This document shows positions 22,977-32,101 of a stretch of DNA of 37,681 nucleotides, piece after piece; the stretch's first letter is position 1; every line of letters begins with the position of its first letter. Source of the DNA: a bacterium (GTDB lineage Bacteria; Desulfobacterota; Deferrisomatia; Deferrisomatales; Deferrisomataceae). The DNA lies in contig JALUTY010000059.1 of NCBI GenBank assembly GCA_027021615.1, forward strand, positions 1 through 37,681, read 5' to 3'. Below the pieces are notes generated by a model. The model saw nothing but the letters and a program-made list of their open reading frames with translations, ran no database searches and was not told where the DNA came from. Position numbers and translations under genes: made by a program.

Positions 22977-23975
22977 CTACCTGCCGGTGAAACGAACCGT
23001 CTCTCCTCTTTGCAGCTTTTCAAGGATGTCCCGATCCGCCTGGCCGCGCTCGAGCGCGGCCAGGTAGTACTCGAAGGCCCTTACCGGATCCCTCAGGTAT
23101 GCCGTACCGAAAAACGCGGCCTTCTCGACCTCGAGCCCCTGCCGAAGAGGGAGGCTCCCCCCATGGCGGACGGCTTGCTTGATCCCTGCCACCGAGCGGG
23201 GCGGCCGCTTCGCCATGCGACGGGCAAGAGCGAGGGCCTCGTCCATCAGGGCCTCCGGCGCCACAACTCGGTGGACGAGGCCAAGACTCAAGGCCTCTCC
23301 GGGCCTCAACATGGATCCTTCCAGCATCAGCTCAATGGCCCGGCCGTGTCCTACCAACCGGGTCAGCCGCTGGGTCCCTCCAGCGCCAGGGATGATCGCC
23401 ACCGTGATCTCCGGCAGACCGAACCGATAGTCCCCCTCGGCCATCAAGCGAAAATCGCACGCCAGCGCCAGTTCGGTCGCCCCTCCCAGAGCCTCGCCGC
23501 TGATCGCGGCGACCACCACCTTGTCCATCCGCTCCAGCCGACAGAACACCCGGTGGATGCATTCGAGGTCCACCACCCCGAACAGGGGGGTCTTGCGAAG
23601 CGCGGTCTCCACCGGTTCCCCGAGGCCGAGGCGGTCCAGGGTGCGTAGCAGCCGCCCCAGCAACAAGCATCCTTGCGTGTTGAGCCCTCTGAGAAAACGG
23701 GGTGTGAGCTGGAGCGGTCGGAACATCGCGAGAATGTCCCGGATCTCGTAGTGGGTGACGAACACGTGCTCCACCGCGCTGGTGACCACTATCGCCCGGA
23801 TCGAAGGATCACCAGCCCAAACCCGGGTGACGCGGTCCAGCTCCCGGACCATCCCCGCTGTCATGAAGTTGTAAGGCGGGTTGTGAAATGAGATGACTCC
23901 CACATCGCCTTCCCTTTGGACCTTCAAAAACTCCAGATCCCCACCTCCGCTCTCCTCCCACCCCCGACGCCTCAT
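22977..23975 (-). CDS. enoyl-CoA hydratase/isomerase family protein with insertion
   Basis: A 332-residue crotonase, longer than the usual 255-270. Both catalytic glutamates of enoyl-CoA hydratase are present: E168 in GEALGGATELALACDF and E189 in FGLPEITVAIIPGAGGTQRL. The first oxyanion-hole region, normally GADIKE, is VFVTHYEIRD, and an extra segment of about 60 residues (80-140) follows it. Hydration or isomerisation of a CoA thioester is likely; the insertion may shape the pocket for a bulky acyl group. The start overlaps the RND transporter stop (ATGA), so the genes are translationally coupled. The gap of 119 bp to the AOR partner gene includes a weak GGCGAG/CTCGCC dyad. Confidence 0.9.
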   Translation of the reverse strand: MRRRGWEESGGGDLEFLKVQREGDVGVISFHNPPYNFMTAGMVRELDRVTRVWAGDPSIRAIVVTSAVEHVFVTHYEIRDILAMFRPLQLTPRFLRGLNTQGCLLLGRLLRTLDRLGLGEPVETALRKTPLFGVVDLECIHRVFCRLERMDKVVVAAISGEALGGATELALACDFRLMAEGDYRFGLPEITVAIIPGAGGTQRLTRLVGHGRAIELMLEGSMLRPGEALSLGLVHRVVAPEALMDEALALARRMAKRPPRSVAGIKQAVRHGGSLPLRQGLEVEKAAFFGTAYLRDPVRAFEYYLAALERGQADRDILEKLQRGETVRFTGR

Positions 23976-26374
23976 GATCCCGCCTCTGCGGCTTTCTGTG
24001 GGGCAATGCCTGCCCCTGCGGCCCCTGTGTCCGATCGGTTCGGGAGGAGAAAGTGGGCGATGGCGGGCAGCAGGCAGATGGCGCCGATCATGTTCCACAG
24101 GAACATGAACGTGAGCAGGATCCCCATGTCGGCCTGGAACTTGATCGGGGAGAAGGCCCACGTCGCGACCCCCAGGGCCAGGGTGATCCCGGTGAAGGCC
24201 ACCGCCTTGCCCGTGGTCTTCAGCGTCTGGTAGTACGCCGAGACCATGTCCATGCCCTGATCCAGGTACCCGGTGAGGCGGTTGTAGATGTACACACCGT
24301 AGTCGACCCCGATCCCGACCCCCACGGAGATCACCGGCAACGTGGCCACCTTCACCCCGATCCCCAGCCAGGTCATCAGCACCTCGCAGAGCAGGGAGGT
24401 CAGGGCCAGGGGCACGATGATGCAGACCGTGGCCCGGACGCTCCGGAACGTCAGGAACACCAGGAGGATGACCACCCCGTACACCCACAGGAGCATGGTC
24501 GTCTGGGCCTTCTCGATCTCGATGTTCGTGGCCGCCTCGATTCCCGCCGGGCCGGCGGCCATCAGGAATTGGCCCCCTTCGGTCTTGTTTTCCCGTGTGA
24601 ACGTGTCCACCGCCGTCACCACCTCACTCAGGGTCTTCGCCTTGTGGTCGTTCAGGTAGACGAAGATCGGGCTCAACGTCCCGTCCTGGCTGGCTACCCC
24701 CGGGGGCAGCTGCATGGCCAAGCTGTCGAGGGTGATCTGGCTCCGGGGCAGGGTCCACCACTTGAAGTTGCCCTCGTTGTAGGCGGCGTTCAGGAGCTTC
24801 ATGTAGTCGACGATCGACTGGGTCGATTGAACCCCGGGCAGCTCCTGGAGCCGGGCCTGGAGGTTGTCCGCGTCGACCAGGATCGGGTACTTGCTGTTCC
24901 CCTCGGGTGGGGTCTCGAGCATGACCACGAAGAGGTCGCTGGTGGTCGAGTAGTTGTCCACGATGAAGGCGTTGTCGAGGTTGTACCGGGAGTCGGGCCG
25001 GAGCTCCGGCGCCCCTCGGTCGAGGTCACCGATCTGCAGGCCCCTTCGGTACTGGTAGCCCCAACCGGCGGCCACGGCGACGATCGTCAGGACGACCACG
25101 GCCGGTCTGGGGCTGGCCAGCCTCGAGAGCATCCCCCACAGGGGATGGCGGTGCCCCTCCTCCTCTTCGCGCAGCAGCGCGATGCTGCGACGACTGACGC
25201 CGAAGTAGGACATCAGCAGCGGGAGGCAGATCAGCATGCCCAGGATGAGGACCGGGAAGCGGACCAGCGCACCCACGGCCATGTCCCGCAGCACGCCGAT
25301 GTTGATGACGTAGAGCGTCGCGAAGCCCACCCCGTCGGTCACGAGGGCGCACAGGGCGGAGAGGTACAGCAGCCGAAAGGCGTAGCGGGCCGCGGTCAGC
25401 CTGCCCCGCCCCGCCATGGCCTGGTGCTTGATGCCGCTGATCATCTGGACCCCGTGACTGATGCCCACCGCGAAGACCAGGAACGGGACCAGCATCGAGT
25501 AGGGGTCGAGCCCGTAGCCGAAAAGCTTCAGGATCCCCGCTTGCCACACCACGGCCAGCAGCGCGCAGATCACGGGCATCACGGTCGAGCGGAGGCACCG
25601 GGTGTACACATAGAGCAGGACGGTGGCCAGGACGACGGTGACCAGGAAGAACCCCCCCATGGAGGCGGCGCCGTCCATGAGGTCGCCCACCAGCTTGGCG
25701 AAGCCGATGATGTGGATCTTGATCTTCTCGTTCTCGAACTTCTTCCGAACCAGCTCCTCCAGCTTGTGGGAGAAGTCCCGGTAGTCGAGCTTCTCACCGG
25801 TCTCGGGATTCAGCTCCTGGAGGGGAACGACCACCATCGACGACCGGAAGTTGTTGGCCACGAGCCTGCCGATCTCCCCCGAGCGCATGACGTTGCGTTT
25901 GAGCAGGGCGATGCTCTCCGGGGAGCCGTCGTAGGTGTCGGGGATCACCGGGCCGCCGTCGAACCCCTCCTCGGTGACCTCCTTCCAGCGTACGATGGGC
26001 ATCCACAAGGACTTGACGCCGGAGCGCTCCACCCCCGGGATGAAGAAGACCTCGTCCGTGATCTCCTGGAGGGTCTGCAGGTACTCCGGGTCGAAGATGT
26101 CCCCCTGTGTGTTCTCCACCGCGATCCAGATGACGTTGCCGAGCCCCTTCAGCTGGTCCTTGTGCTTGAGGTAGTTCTGGATGAACGGGTGGTAGGCCGG
26201 AATCATCTTCTGGAAGCTCGCCTCGAGCTTCATATTGAAGGCCTGGTAACCCAGGAACACCGACGCCACCGCCAGCACGGTCAGCAGGGGGGCCCGGAAC
26301 TTGAAAATGAGCCTCTCGACGAGCGGAGCCCGGGTGCCTTCCACTCGGCCTGGATCCTGATTTCCATGCGCCAT
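23972..26374 (-). CDS. RND/MMPL-family transporter
   Basis: An 800-residue protein with the classical duplicated RND plan: one membrane helix (about 28-46), a large periplasmic loop, five or six helices (about 230-395), then a helix near 425, a second loop and a final helix bundle (about 630-780). The motif GVGIGVDYGVYIYNRL is typical of the MMPL/HAE3 group. It probably moves a hydrophobic substrate across or within the envelope using the proton gradient. It overlaps the YCF48-like gene by one base (TGATG) and the crotonase by four. This pairing with YCF48, DUF1329 and DUF1302 genes is a recurrent set in hydrophobic-compound catabolic loci. Confidence 0.92.
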   Translation of the reverse strand: MAHGNQDPGRVEGTRAPLVERLIFKFRAPLLTVLAVASVFLGYQAFNMKLEASFQKMIPAYHPFIQNYLKHKDQLKGLGNVIWIAVENTQGDIFDPEYLQTLQEITDEVFFIPGVERSGVKSLWMPIVRWKEVTEEGFDGGPVIPDTYDGSPESIALLKRNVMRSGEIGRLVANNFRSSMVVVPLQELNPETGEKLDYRDFSHKLEELVRKKFENEKIKIHIIGFAKLVGDLMDGAASMGGFFLVTVVLATVLLYVYTRCLRSTVMPVICALLAVVWQAGILKLFGYGLDPYSMLVPFLVFAVGISHGVQMISGIKHQAMAGRGRLTAARYAFRLLYLSALCALVTDGVGFATLYVINIGVLRDMAVGALVRFPVLILGMLICLPLLMSYFGVSRRSIALLREEEEGHRHPLWGMLSRLASPRPAVVVLTIVAVAAGWGYQYRRGLQIGDLDRGAPELRPDSRYNLDNAFIVDNYSTTSDLFVVMLETPPEGNSKYPILVDADNLQARLQELPGVQSTQSIVDYMKLLNAAYNEGNFKWWTLPRSQITLDSLAMQLPPGVASQDGTLSPIFVYLNDHKAKTLSEVVTAVDTFTRENKTEGGQFLMAAGPAGIEAATNIEIEKAQTTMLLWVYGVVILLVFLTFRSVRATVCIIVPLALTSLLCEVLMTWLGIGVKVATLPVISVGVGIGVDYGVYIYNRLTGYLDQGMDMVSAYYQTLKTTGKAVAFTGITLALGVATWAFSPIKFQADMGILLTFMFLWNMIGAICLLPAIAHFLLPNRSDTGAAGAGIAPQKAAEAGS

Positions 26375-27549
26375 CAGTTCATCTCTTCGTTTCGGGTCGA
26401 GCCCGGCTCCAAGCGGTACACGCCTTTGAGGCCCACCAGCACGAGACCGCCGTCAGGGGCCTCGGCAACGGCCATGCAGGCGGGGAAGCCGGTCTTGACG
26501 GGTTTGAGCCCGGGCCGGAGGGTGCTGCCGAGGTAGATCTCGCCCGCCATGCCCACCAAGACGAACCGCTGGCCGGAGAGCACGGCACCCCCGGTCAGGG
26601 CGGCCCCCTGACCGAGCCTCTGGTGCCGCCATGTGGCACCGTCGTCGTACGAGAGAACGAGATTGCCCCGCAGACCGAAACCGGCGACCATCGTTCCGGC
26701 AGGATCGGCCAGGGCGCTGAAGAACGAGCCGTGGTAGGGCGTCTCCACCGCCTCCCAATGCCGTCCGCCGTCGGCCGACCGGTGGGCCCCCCCCGCCTCG
26801 CCGAAGAGGAACGCCCGGTCGCGGGTCCTGGCCAGGCCGTAGAAGTGGTACCCCATCGGGTTGCTGATCCGGTCCAGGAGGGGCGTCCAGCTCTCGCCGC
26901 CGTCGGCGGTGCCCATGATGATTCCGAAGGCCCCCACGAGCAGCCCCTCCCGGGGGCTCGAAAAGGCCACGTCGAGCAGGGGCTGGATGGGGCCCTCCCG
27001 TCGGGTCTCCTCGAACCCCTTGAGGTTGACCTCGGCGTCCTCCAGAAGAGGCTGCAGACCCGCCTTCTCCTCCTCCGGTGCGGTGTCCATCCGTCGGCGG
27101 ATCCCCTCGACCAGGGCCTGCATCGCCCGAACCATCTCTTCGTTGATCTGCCTGCCGTCGAGGACCTTCGTCCAGGTGACCCCCCGGTCGCGGGTGCGGA
27201 GGACCACGGACTCGTGCCCCACCGCCCATCCGGTCTGGGGCTCTGGGAAGCACACCGCCGTCAGGGTGGTCCGCACGGGGACCGAGGCCTGGGTCCAGGT
27301 CCTGCCGCCGTCGTCGGAGTACACGATCAGGCCCCGCTCTCCCACGGCGACCAGGCGGGAGCCGGCCCGGGTGACGTCCATGAGGGCGGCCCGCGCCGGC
27401 CGGGCGAACCGGAAGGCCGGTTGTCTCAGAAAGTCCCCGGCCAGGGAGGGCCCGGCCGACCCCAGCCAGAACAAGCCGACCATCACGAGAGAACAGGCCC
27501 GACGGGCTCCCCGGGCATCCAAAGCTGAGGCGATCAAGGCTCTCTCCAT
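26374..27549 (-). CDS. YCF48/BNR-repeat beta-propeller protein, exported
   Basis: A 391-residue protein with a signal peptide (hydrophobic core about 19-34, cleaving near SLAG). Repeated BNR-like motifs SDDGGRTW, TRDRGVTW, TADGGESW, SADGGRHW and SYDDGATW indicate a photosynthesis-assembly (YCF48)-type beta-propeller. A helical insertion lies at about 135-185. Such proteins regularly accompany RND transporters of the MMPL type, perhaps as periplasmic accessory subunits. Start ATG 27549 has no Shine-Dalgarno; instead the T-tract of a hairpin ends 6 bases upstream, so translation and transcription may be controlled here. Confidence 0.88.
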   Translation of the reverse strand: MERALIASALDARGARRACSLVMVGLFWLGSAGPSLAGDFLRQPAFRFARPARAALMDVTRAGSRLVAVGERGLIVYSDDGGRTWTQASVPVRTTLTAVCFPEPQTGWAVGHESVVLRTRDRGVTWTKVLDGRQINEEMVRAMQALVEGIRRRMDTAPEEEKAGLQPLLEDAEVNLKGFEETRREGPIQPLLDVAFSSPREGLLVGAFGIIMGTADGGESWTPLLDRISNPMGYHFYGLARTRDRAFLFGEAGGAHRSADGGRHWEAVETPYHGSFFSALADPAGTMVAGFGLRGNLVLSYDDGATWRHQRLGQGAALTGGAVLSGQRFVLVGMAGEIYLGSTLRPGLKPVKTGFPACMAVAEAPDGGLVLVGLKGVYRLEPGSTRNEEMN

Positions 27550-27555
27550 CACTCG

Positions 27556-27582
27556 AAAAAAGGGGCGACCCGCTGGCGCCCC
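27556..27582 (-). terminator. intrinsic terminator or attenuator inside the operon
   Basis: On the minus strand, stem GGGGCG (27582-27577) and CGCCCC (27567-27562) with a 9-nt loop is followed by six T (27561-27556). It lies between the DUF1329 and YCF48 genes, 6 bases before the YCF48 start codon. It should reduce expression of all downstream genes, including the AORs, unless read through. Confidence 0.75.
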
Positions 27583-27641
27583 CCGGAACCGGGCGGCCCC
27601 GGGGGGGCGCAGCGCGCCGGGTTGACCCGCCGAGGCCCGGG

Positions 27642-29012
27642 CTACCGCCGTCCCGTGCGGCGCAGCCACTCGGGGGTGAAGTTCTTGTCCGGCACCACCA
27701 CGTCGTAACGCAGTGGGTTCTGAGTGCCGTTGAGGATCTTCACCACCGCGTAGTCGGGCCGGGTGAAATCGACCATGACCTCGATCTCCTTGACCACGGC
27801 CGGCAGGTTGTACCGGGACTTCATCAAGGCGAACCGGGTCCGCCACAGGGCCCCCCGGCGGTCCCACATGTCCTGCATCACCCCGCTCCAGCTGTCCTCG
27901 TCGATGTAGAACAGGCGTCGGCCGTAGACGTGCCGTTTTCCCTTCTTCAGGGTTGCCTCGATGACCCACACCCGGTGCAGCTCGAAACGCAGGTGGGCCG
28001 GGTTGATGTGCTTCCCCGTCAGGAGCTCTTCTTCCGTGACCAGCTCGGCCTTGTAGCAGTTGTAGGGGATGTACATCTCCCTCTTGCCCACGATCCTCCA
28101 GTCGAAACGGTCGAGGGCGCCGTTGAAGATGAAGGCGTCGTCATAGGTCTCCAGGCCGCTGGACCCCGGATTGGGGGTGTCGTAGGCCACGGTGGGCGCC
28201 CGCCGGACCCGGCGCTGCCCGGGCAGGTACTGCCAGGCCATGCGGGGGTGCTCCGACTGGTTCAGCGGGTCCTTCACCAGCAGCAGCTCCCCTTTGCGCC
28301 GGGGGGGCACGTCCTGCCGGGTGATCAGCTCGAAGTAGATACCGTCCCACCGGGCCGCATCCAGGTCCGGGATGTTCCAGGGGTTCTTCATCCATGCGTA
28401 CCCCCCGCCGTTGCGGACCCGTTTGCCGTTGGGAAAGACGTTGGCCCGCAGGAAGTCCCCCTCGATGCCGGGCCCTTGCCAGGTCAGCAGGTGGTTGAAC
28501 ATCACCTCCTCGGCGCTCTGGGGGATCGGGAACGGTGTGCCCCCGGTGGCGCCGCGGTTGAGGAGCCCGAGCCGGTCCTCGGTCAGCTCCATCAGGGTGG
28601 CGTTGCGCTTGGTGCGCTCGAGCCACCAGTCCGGGTAGGCTGCCGTCCGGCGGGTGACGTAGACGTTGAGGTAGAACGTGTCCGGGAACTTCTTGAGCAG
28701 CGCCTTGAACCCTTCGCTGACCTTGTCCGCGTACTCGTCCAGGTTCGCGGCCGTGATCCGGAACAGCGGCTTGTCCTCGGGAAACGGATCGGGGTGGATC
28801 TCACCGGGCGTGAACCGGATGCCCTCCGGGATCCTGTCGAGACCGCCGGTCCACTCGGGAATGCTGCCGTCGGCGTTGCCGGCCTTCTCGGCACCGAACG
28901 GCGTGAGATCCTTGCCGAGCCGCGCGGCCTCCTCCGGCGAGACCTTGGCCGACCCCGCGCCGGAGGCGGCGACCACGGCAGCAATGGTGATCGAGCAAAG
29001 CAGCTTGCGCAT
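27642..29012 (-). CDS. DUF1329 family exported protein
   Basis: A 456-residue protein with a signal peptide (1-24, ASGAGSA) and features typical of DUF1329: AARLGKDLTPFGAEKAGNADG near the mature N-terminus, the PNPGSSGLETYDD region and YIDEDSW. The fold is predicted to resemble LolA/LolB-like lipoprotein carriers, and family members sit beside DUF1302 porins and RND transporters. A role in moving hydrophobic substrate between membranes is plausible. AAGGAG selects ATG 29012 over ATG 29030. It is 28 bp after the DUF1302 gene. Confidence 0.92.
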   Translation of the reverse strand: MRKLLCSITIAAVVAASGAGSAKVSPEEAARLGKDLTPFGAEKAGNADGSIPEWTGGLDRIPEGIRFTPGEIHPDPFPEDKPLFRITAANLDEYADKVSEGFKALLKKFPDTFYLNVYVTRRTAAYPDWWLERTKRNATLMELTEDRLGLLNRGATGGTPFPIPQSAEEVMFNHLLTWQGPGIEGDFLRANVFPNGKRVRNGGGYAWMKNPWNIPDLDAARWDGIYFELITRQDVPPRRKGELLLVKDPLNQSEHPRMAWQYLPGQRRVRRAPTVAYDTPNPGSSGLETYDDAFIFNGALDRFDWRIVGKREMYIPYNCYKAELVTEEELLTGKHINPAHLRFELHRVWVIEATLKKGKRHVYGRRLFYIDEDSWSGVMQDMWDRRGALWRTRFALMKSRYNLPAVVKEIEVMVDFTRPDYAVVKILNGTQNPLRYDVVVPDKNFTPEWLRRTGRR

Positions 29013-29040
29013 GATGTGAGCTCCTTTCACTGCGGGATGG

Positions 29041-30726
29041 TTAGAAGGTGTACTTCAGGTTGACCCCCAACCAGTCCCGGTCGGCTTTGGGGTTGCGGTC
29101 GGTGTCGTGGAGGTAGTTGGTATAGGTGAAGTCCAGCTTCCACACGCTGTTGTAGGTAAAGTTCAGGCCGATGGCGAGGCTGTCCGAGTCTTCCATGAAC
29201 GAGCCGGTGTAAGACGAGGTGCCTTCCGGGTTCACGATCAGGGTGATCGGCACGTCCAGGTCGAGCGCGGGCAGGACCTGGAAGTAGGTGAGGTTCAGCT
29301 TCACCGCGCCTCCCCAGGCGATCTTGTCGTTCGCCAGCTCGGCGGACGAGTACCCGTTGACGCGGTCCATGCCGACCTCCCAGGTCAACGTGCCGGCATC
29401 GGACAGGAAGGTCTCCCCCCACAGGTGCAGACCGTTCAAGACGGCGCGCACCATGGCCGCCTTCTCGTAGTCGATCTTCAGCAGGTTCGCCGGGTTCGAG
29501 GAGTTCACGGCCACCGGGTAGTCCCACCGGTACACGATCTCGGCACCGATGTTCGCGTCCCCCACCGCCCCGCTGACGCTGAACCCCACGAGCTGCACGT
29601 TCTCGGCGTAGTCCAGGTAGTAGGACGACCCGTCCACGTAGTCGAGCTGGGCTGCGGTCTCGGCGGTCAGGCCGGGGACGGCGCCCACGAGATCGCTCCA
29701 CGGGCCGCCGTGGGGGCTGTTGTACGAGCCGCCGGTGGGGCGGAACTTCACCATGGGGATCTTTTCGGTGTAGTTCAGGTAGTACAGACCGAACTCGGTG
29801 CCTTCGAGCGCTTCGGAGTAGTACCGAGTGGAGACGCCCCACTCACCGGTGTCGGCAGGCTCGTGGTCGTCCACGTGATCGATGCTCAGGTTGCCGACCC
29901 CCGGGATGGGCACGAGAATCGTCTCGCCCGCCTCGAACAGGAAGTCCGAGGTGCTGAAAAACGTACCCGCCTCGTTGAGCCGGGTCTCGTCCCACTCCCA
30001 CTTGTAGAAGCCCGCCAGGGTGAACACCTCGGCCAGGGTCGTCTGGGCGTACACCTGCCCGGTCGGCAGGAACACCTCTTTCAGCTCGGTGCCGGGGGTG
30101 TTGAGCTTCGTGGCGTCTAGCGGATTCTGGGACGTACCGACACCGCCGATCAGGAACAGACTCTCCCCCCAGTTCACCACCTGCCGGCCCACCCGCACCT
30201 GAGTGGGCGCCCCGGCCGGCTCGAACTCCCCGTAGAGAAATGCGTCCAGCAGCTCCACCCGGGTCCCCACCGACCACTCGACGTCGTCATTGAACTTTTT
30301 GGAGTCGTCGAGGGAGCCGCCGTTCCCCTGGAACGAGTTGTGGGTGCCGGGCGAGTCGTTGTTGCTCTTGCCCATGTACACGAAGTCGTAGAACGCGGTC
30401 CCCCGGACGAACACTCCGAAGTCCCGCCACTGCAGGTCCGCCTCGCTCAGCAGGGAGAACCGGTTGGCCACCGGGTCCCACCGCTCGAAGCTCCGGTTCC
30501 CGTCATCCTTGTTGACGTCGTTGTTGAGGCCGGTGAGGCTCTGGCCCGCCGCACGCACGGCAAACCCGTAGGAGACCGTGGTCTCCCAGTCCAACCTCGC
30601 GTCGTTGGAGAGCTGCACCCCAAACGCCGCGGCCCGGGGCGCTGCCGCCAACGTGAGCGCCAGGACCCCTGCCACCGCCGGCCCGCACCCCCGCCACCCC
30701 TGCAACCGCCCGTGTCTCCCGTTCAT
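29041..30726 (-). CDS. DUF1302 family outer-membrane protein
   Basis: A 561-residue protein with a signal peptide (about 1-34, APRAAA) and amphipathic beta-strand sequence throughout, ending in the outer-membrane insertion signature LKYTF with terminal Phe. DUF1302 motifs are visible (LSNDARLDWETTVSYGFAVR at the mature start, VRVGRQVVNWGESLF). It probably forms an outer-membrane barrel for uptake of hydrophobic substrate. GGAGGAAGGG precedes ATG 30726. It lies upstream of its usual companion, DUF1329, and 79 bp after the thiolase gene. Confidence 0.93.
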   Translation of the reverse strand: MNGRHGRLQGWRGCGPAVAGVLALTLAAAPRAAAFGVQLSNDARLDWETTVSYGFAVRAAGQSLTGLNNDVNKDDGNRSFERWDPVANRFSLLSEADLQWRDFGVFVRGTAFYDFVYMGKSNNDSPGTHNSFQGNGGSLDDSKKFNDDVEWSVGTRVELLDAFLYGEFEPAGAPTQVRVGRQVVNWGESLFLIGGVGTSQNPLDATKLNTPGTELKEVFLPTGQVYAQTTLAEVFTLAGFYKWEWDETRLNEAGTFFSTSDFLFEAGETILVPIPGVGNLSIDHVDDHEPADTGEWGVSTRYYSEALEGTEFGLYYLNYTEKIPMVKFRPTGGSYNSPHGGPWSDLVGAVPGLTAETAAQLDYVDGSSYYLDYAENVQLVGFSVSGAVGDANIGAEIVYRWDYPVAVNSSNPANLLKIDYEKAAMVRAVLNGLHLWGETFLSDAGTLTWEVGMDRVNGYSSAELANDKIAWGGAVKLNLTYFQVLPALDLDVPITLIVNPEGTSSYTGSFMEDSDSLAIGLNFTYNSVWKLDFTYTNYLHDTDRNPKADRDWLGVNLKYTF

Positions 30727-30805
30727 CCCTTCCTCCTCTCCACCTGTGGATTGTTGCGCCGCTCCGTTTGCCGGACCCTGGTCCCAGGTTCCAGCTCCCA
30801 CTTGC

Positions 30806-32101
30806 TCAGGCTTCCCTCGCCAGCACGTGTACGCATCCGGTGGCCTCCTCCCACCCGAGGATCCCTCCCAGGTTCACCGCGAGTCCCACCCGGGCGTTCT
30901 CCACCTGCCGGCGGCCCGCCTCGTGGCGGAGCTGGGTCACGATCTCGTGGACCTGGGCGAGCCCGGTGGCAGCCACGGGATGCCCCCGACACTCCATGCC
31001 GCCGCTCGGGTTCACCGGGATGCTGCCCCCCAGGGTGGTGGCGCCGGAGACGGCGAACGGGCCCCCCTCCCCTTCGGGGCAGAACCCCAGGGTCTCGGTC
31101 TGCCGCAGCTCTCCGTACGCCGTGGCGTCGTGCAGCTCGGCCACGTCGATGTCGTCGGGGCCCACCCCGGCCTGCCGGTAGGCCGTGCGGCCGAGACGTT
31201 GGCAGAGGTCCTCGCCGGTCAGGTCCCGCTCGCTGCCCTGGCCGTGCACCGAGGCCAGGACCCGCACCGGCCGGGCCGACCCGAGACGCGGCAGGGTGGT
31301 GGACGAGCACACCACCACGGCTGCCGCGCCGTCCCCCAGGGGGCTGCACATGGCGCGGGTGAGGGGATAGGCCACCTCCTGGTCCGCCAAAATCTCCTCA
31401 ACGGTCATCGCCTGCTGGTACTGGGCCCGGGGGTTCAGGGCGCCGTGGAGGTGGTTCTTGGCCGCCACGGCGGCCAGGTGCTCCCGCGTGGTGCCGTAGG
31501 TGTGCATGTGCCAACGGGCCAGGGCCGCGTACATTTCCAAGAAGACCGAGGTCTCCCGCCCCGGCTCCGTCGAGCCCCGGCGGCGCGGATCCACAAGAGG
31601 GAACAGCGTCCGGAACTCCTTCAGACGCTCCTCCAGCTGCCTGGCGTCCGTGCCCGTGGCGAACACCGCCCGGAGCTTCTCCCGGTCCTCCCAACCCATC
31701 TTCTCCGACCCCACGGCCAGCACCACGTCGTGGAGGCCGGCGGCCACGGCCACGCACGCCAGATGCAAGGCCACCGCGCCCCCGGCGCAGGCGCTCTCCA
31801 CGTTCACGACCGGTACCCGGTCGATCCCGGCGGCCCGCATGGCCACCTGCCCCCTCAGGCAGTGCTGGCCCTCGTGAAGGCCCCACAGGGAGTTCGCGAA
31901 GTACACGGCCTCGATGTCGTGCCGGTCCAAACCGGCGTCGAGCAGGGCCAGGGCGGTCGCCTTCTCCGCCATGGACCTCACGGTCTCCGCCCGGTGCTTC
32001 ATGAACCGGATCTGCCCCACGCCGATGATGTGGACGCCCTTCAGGGAAGGTCGAGCGCCACCGCCGCTCCGCTGGGGCCTTGGTTCTTCACTTCTGCTCA
32101 T
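30806..32101 (-). CDS. thiolase-family protein (SCP-x/acetyl-CoA acetyltransferase-like)
   Basis: A 431-residue thiolase fold. The nucleophile is C105 in NVESACAGGAV, the conserved His sits in ELHDATAYGEL, and the C-terminal GGMECRGHPVAATGLAQ provides the second Cys/His element. The sequence is closer to the SCP-x/lipid-transfer-associated thiolases (as used for sterol side chains) than to FadA/AtoB. It would cleave or condense a beta-ketoacyl-CoA. The start overlaps the end of the CoA ligase gene by 14 bp. SCP-x-type thiolases often have a DUF35/OB-fold partner; none is seen here. Confidence 0.88.
   Translation of the reverse strand: MSRSEEPRPQRSGGGARPSLKGVHIIGVGQIRFMKHRAETVRSMAEKATALALLDAGLDRHDIEAVYFANSLWGLHEGQHCLRGQVAMRAAGIDRVPVVNVESACAGGAVALHLACVAVAAGLHDVVLAVGSEKMGWEDREKLRAVFATGTDARQLEERLKEFRTLFPLVDPRRRGSTEPGRETSVFLEMYAALARWHMHTYGTTREHLAAVAAKNHLHGALNPRAQYQQAMTVEEILADQEVAYPLTRAMCSPLGDGAAAVVVCSSTTLPRLGSARPVRVLASVHGQGSERDLTGEDLCQRLGRTAYRQAGVGPDDIDVAELHDATAYGELRQTETLGFCPEGEGGPFAVSGATTLGGSIPVNPSGGMECRGHPVAATGLAQVHEIVTQLRHEAGRRQVENARVGLAVNLGGILGWEEATGCVHVLAREA

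Noticed and set aside
24053-26536. 827-codon plus-strand frame opposite the RND transporter, and similar long frames opposite AOR 2 (18978-21101) and elsewhere
   Set aside because: These are antisense frames kept open by high GC. Their products are rich in Gly/Pro/Arg/His with no domain, while the minus-strand frames encode clear protein families.
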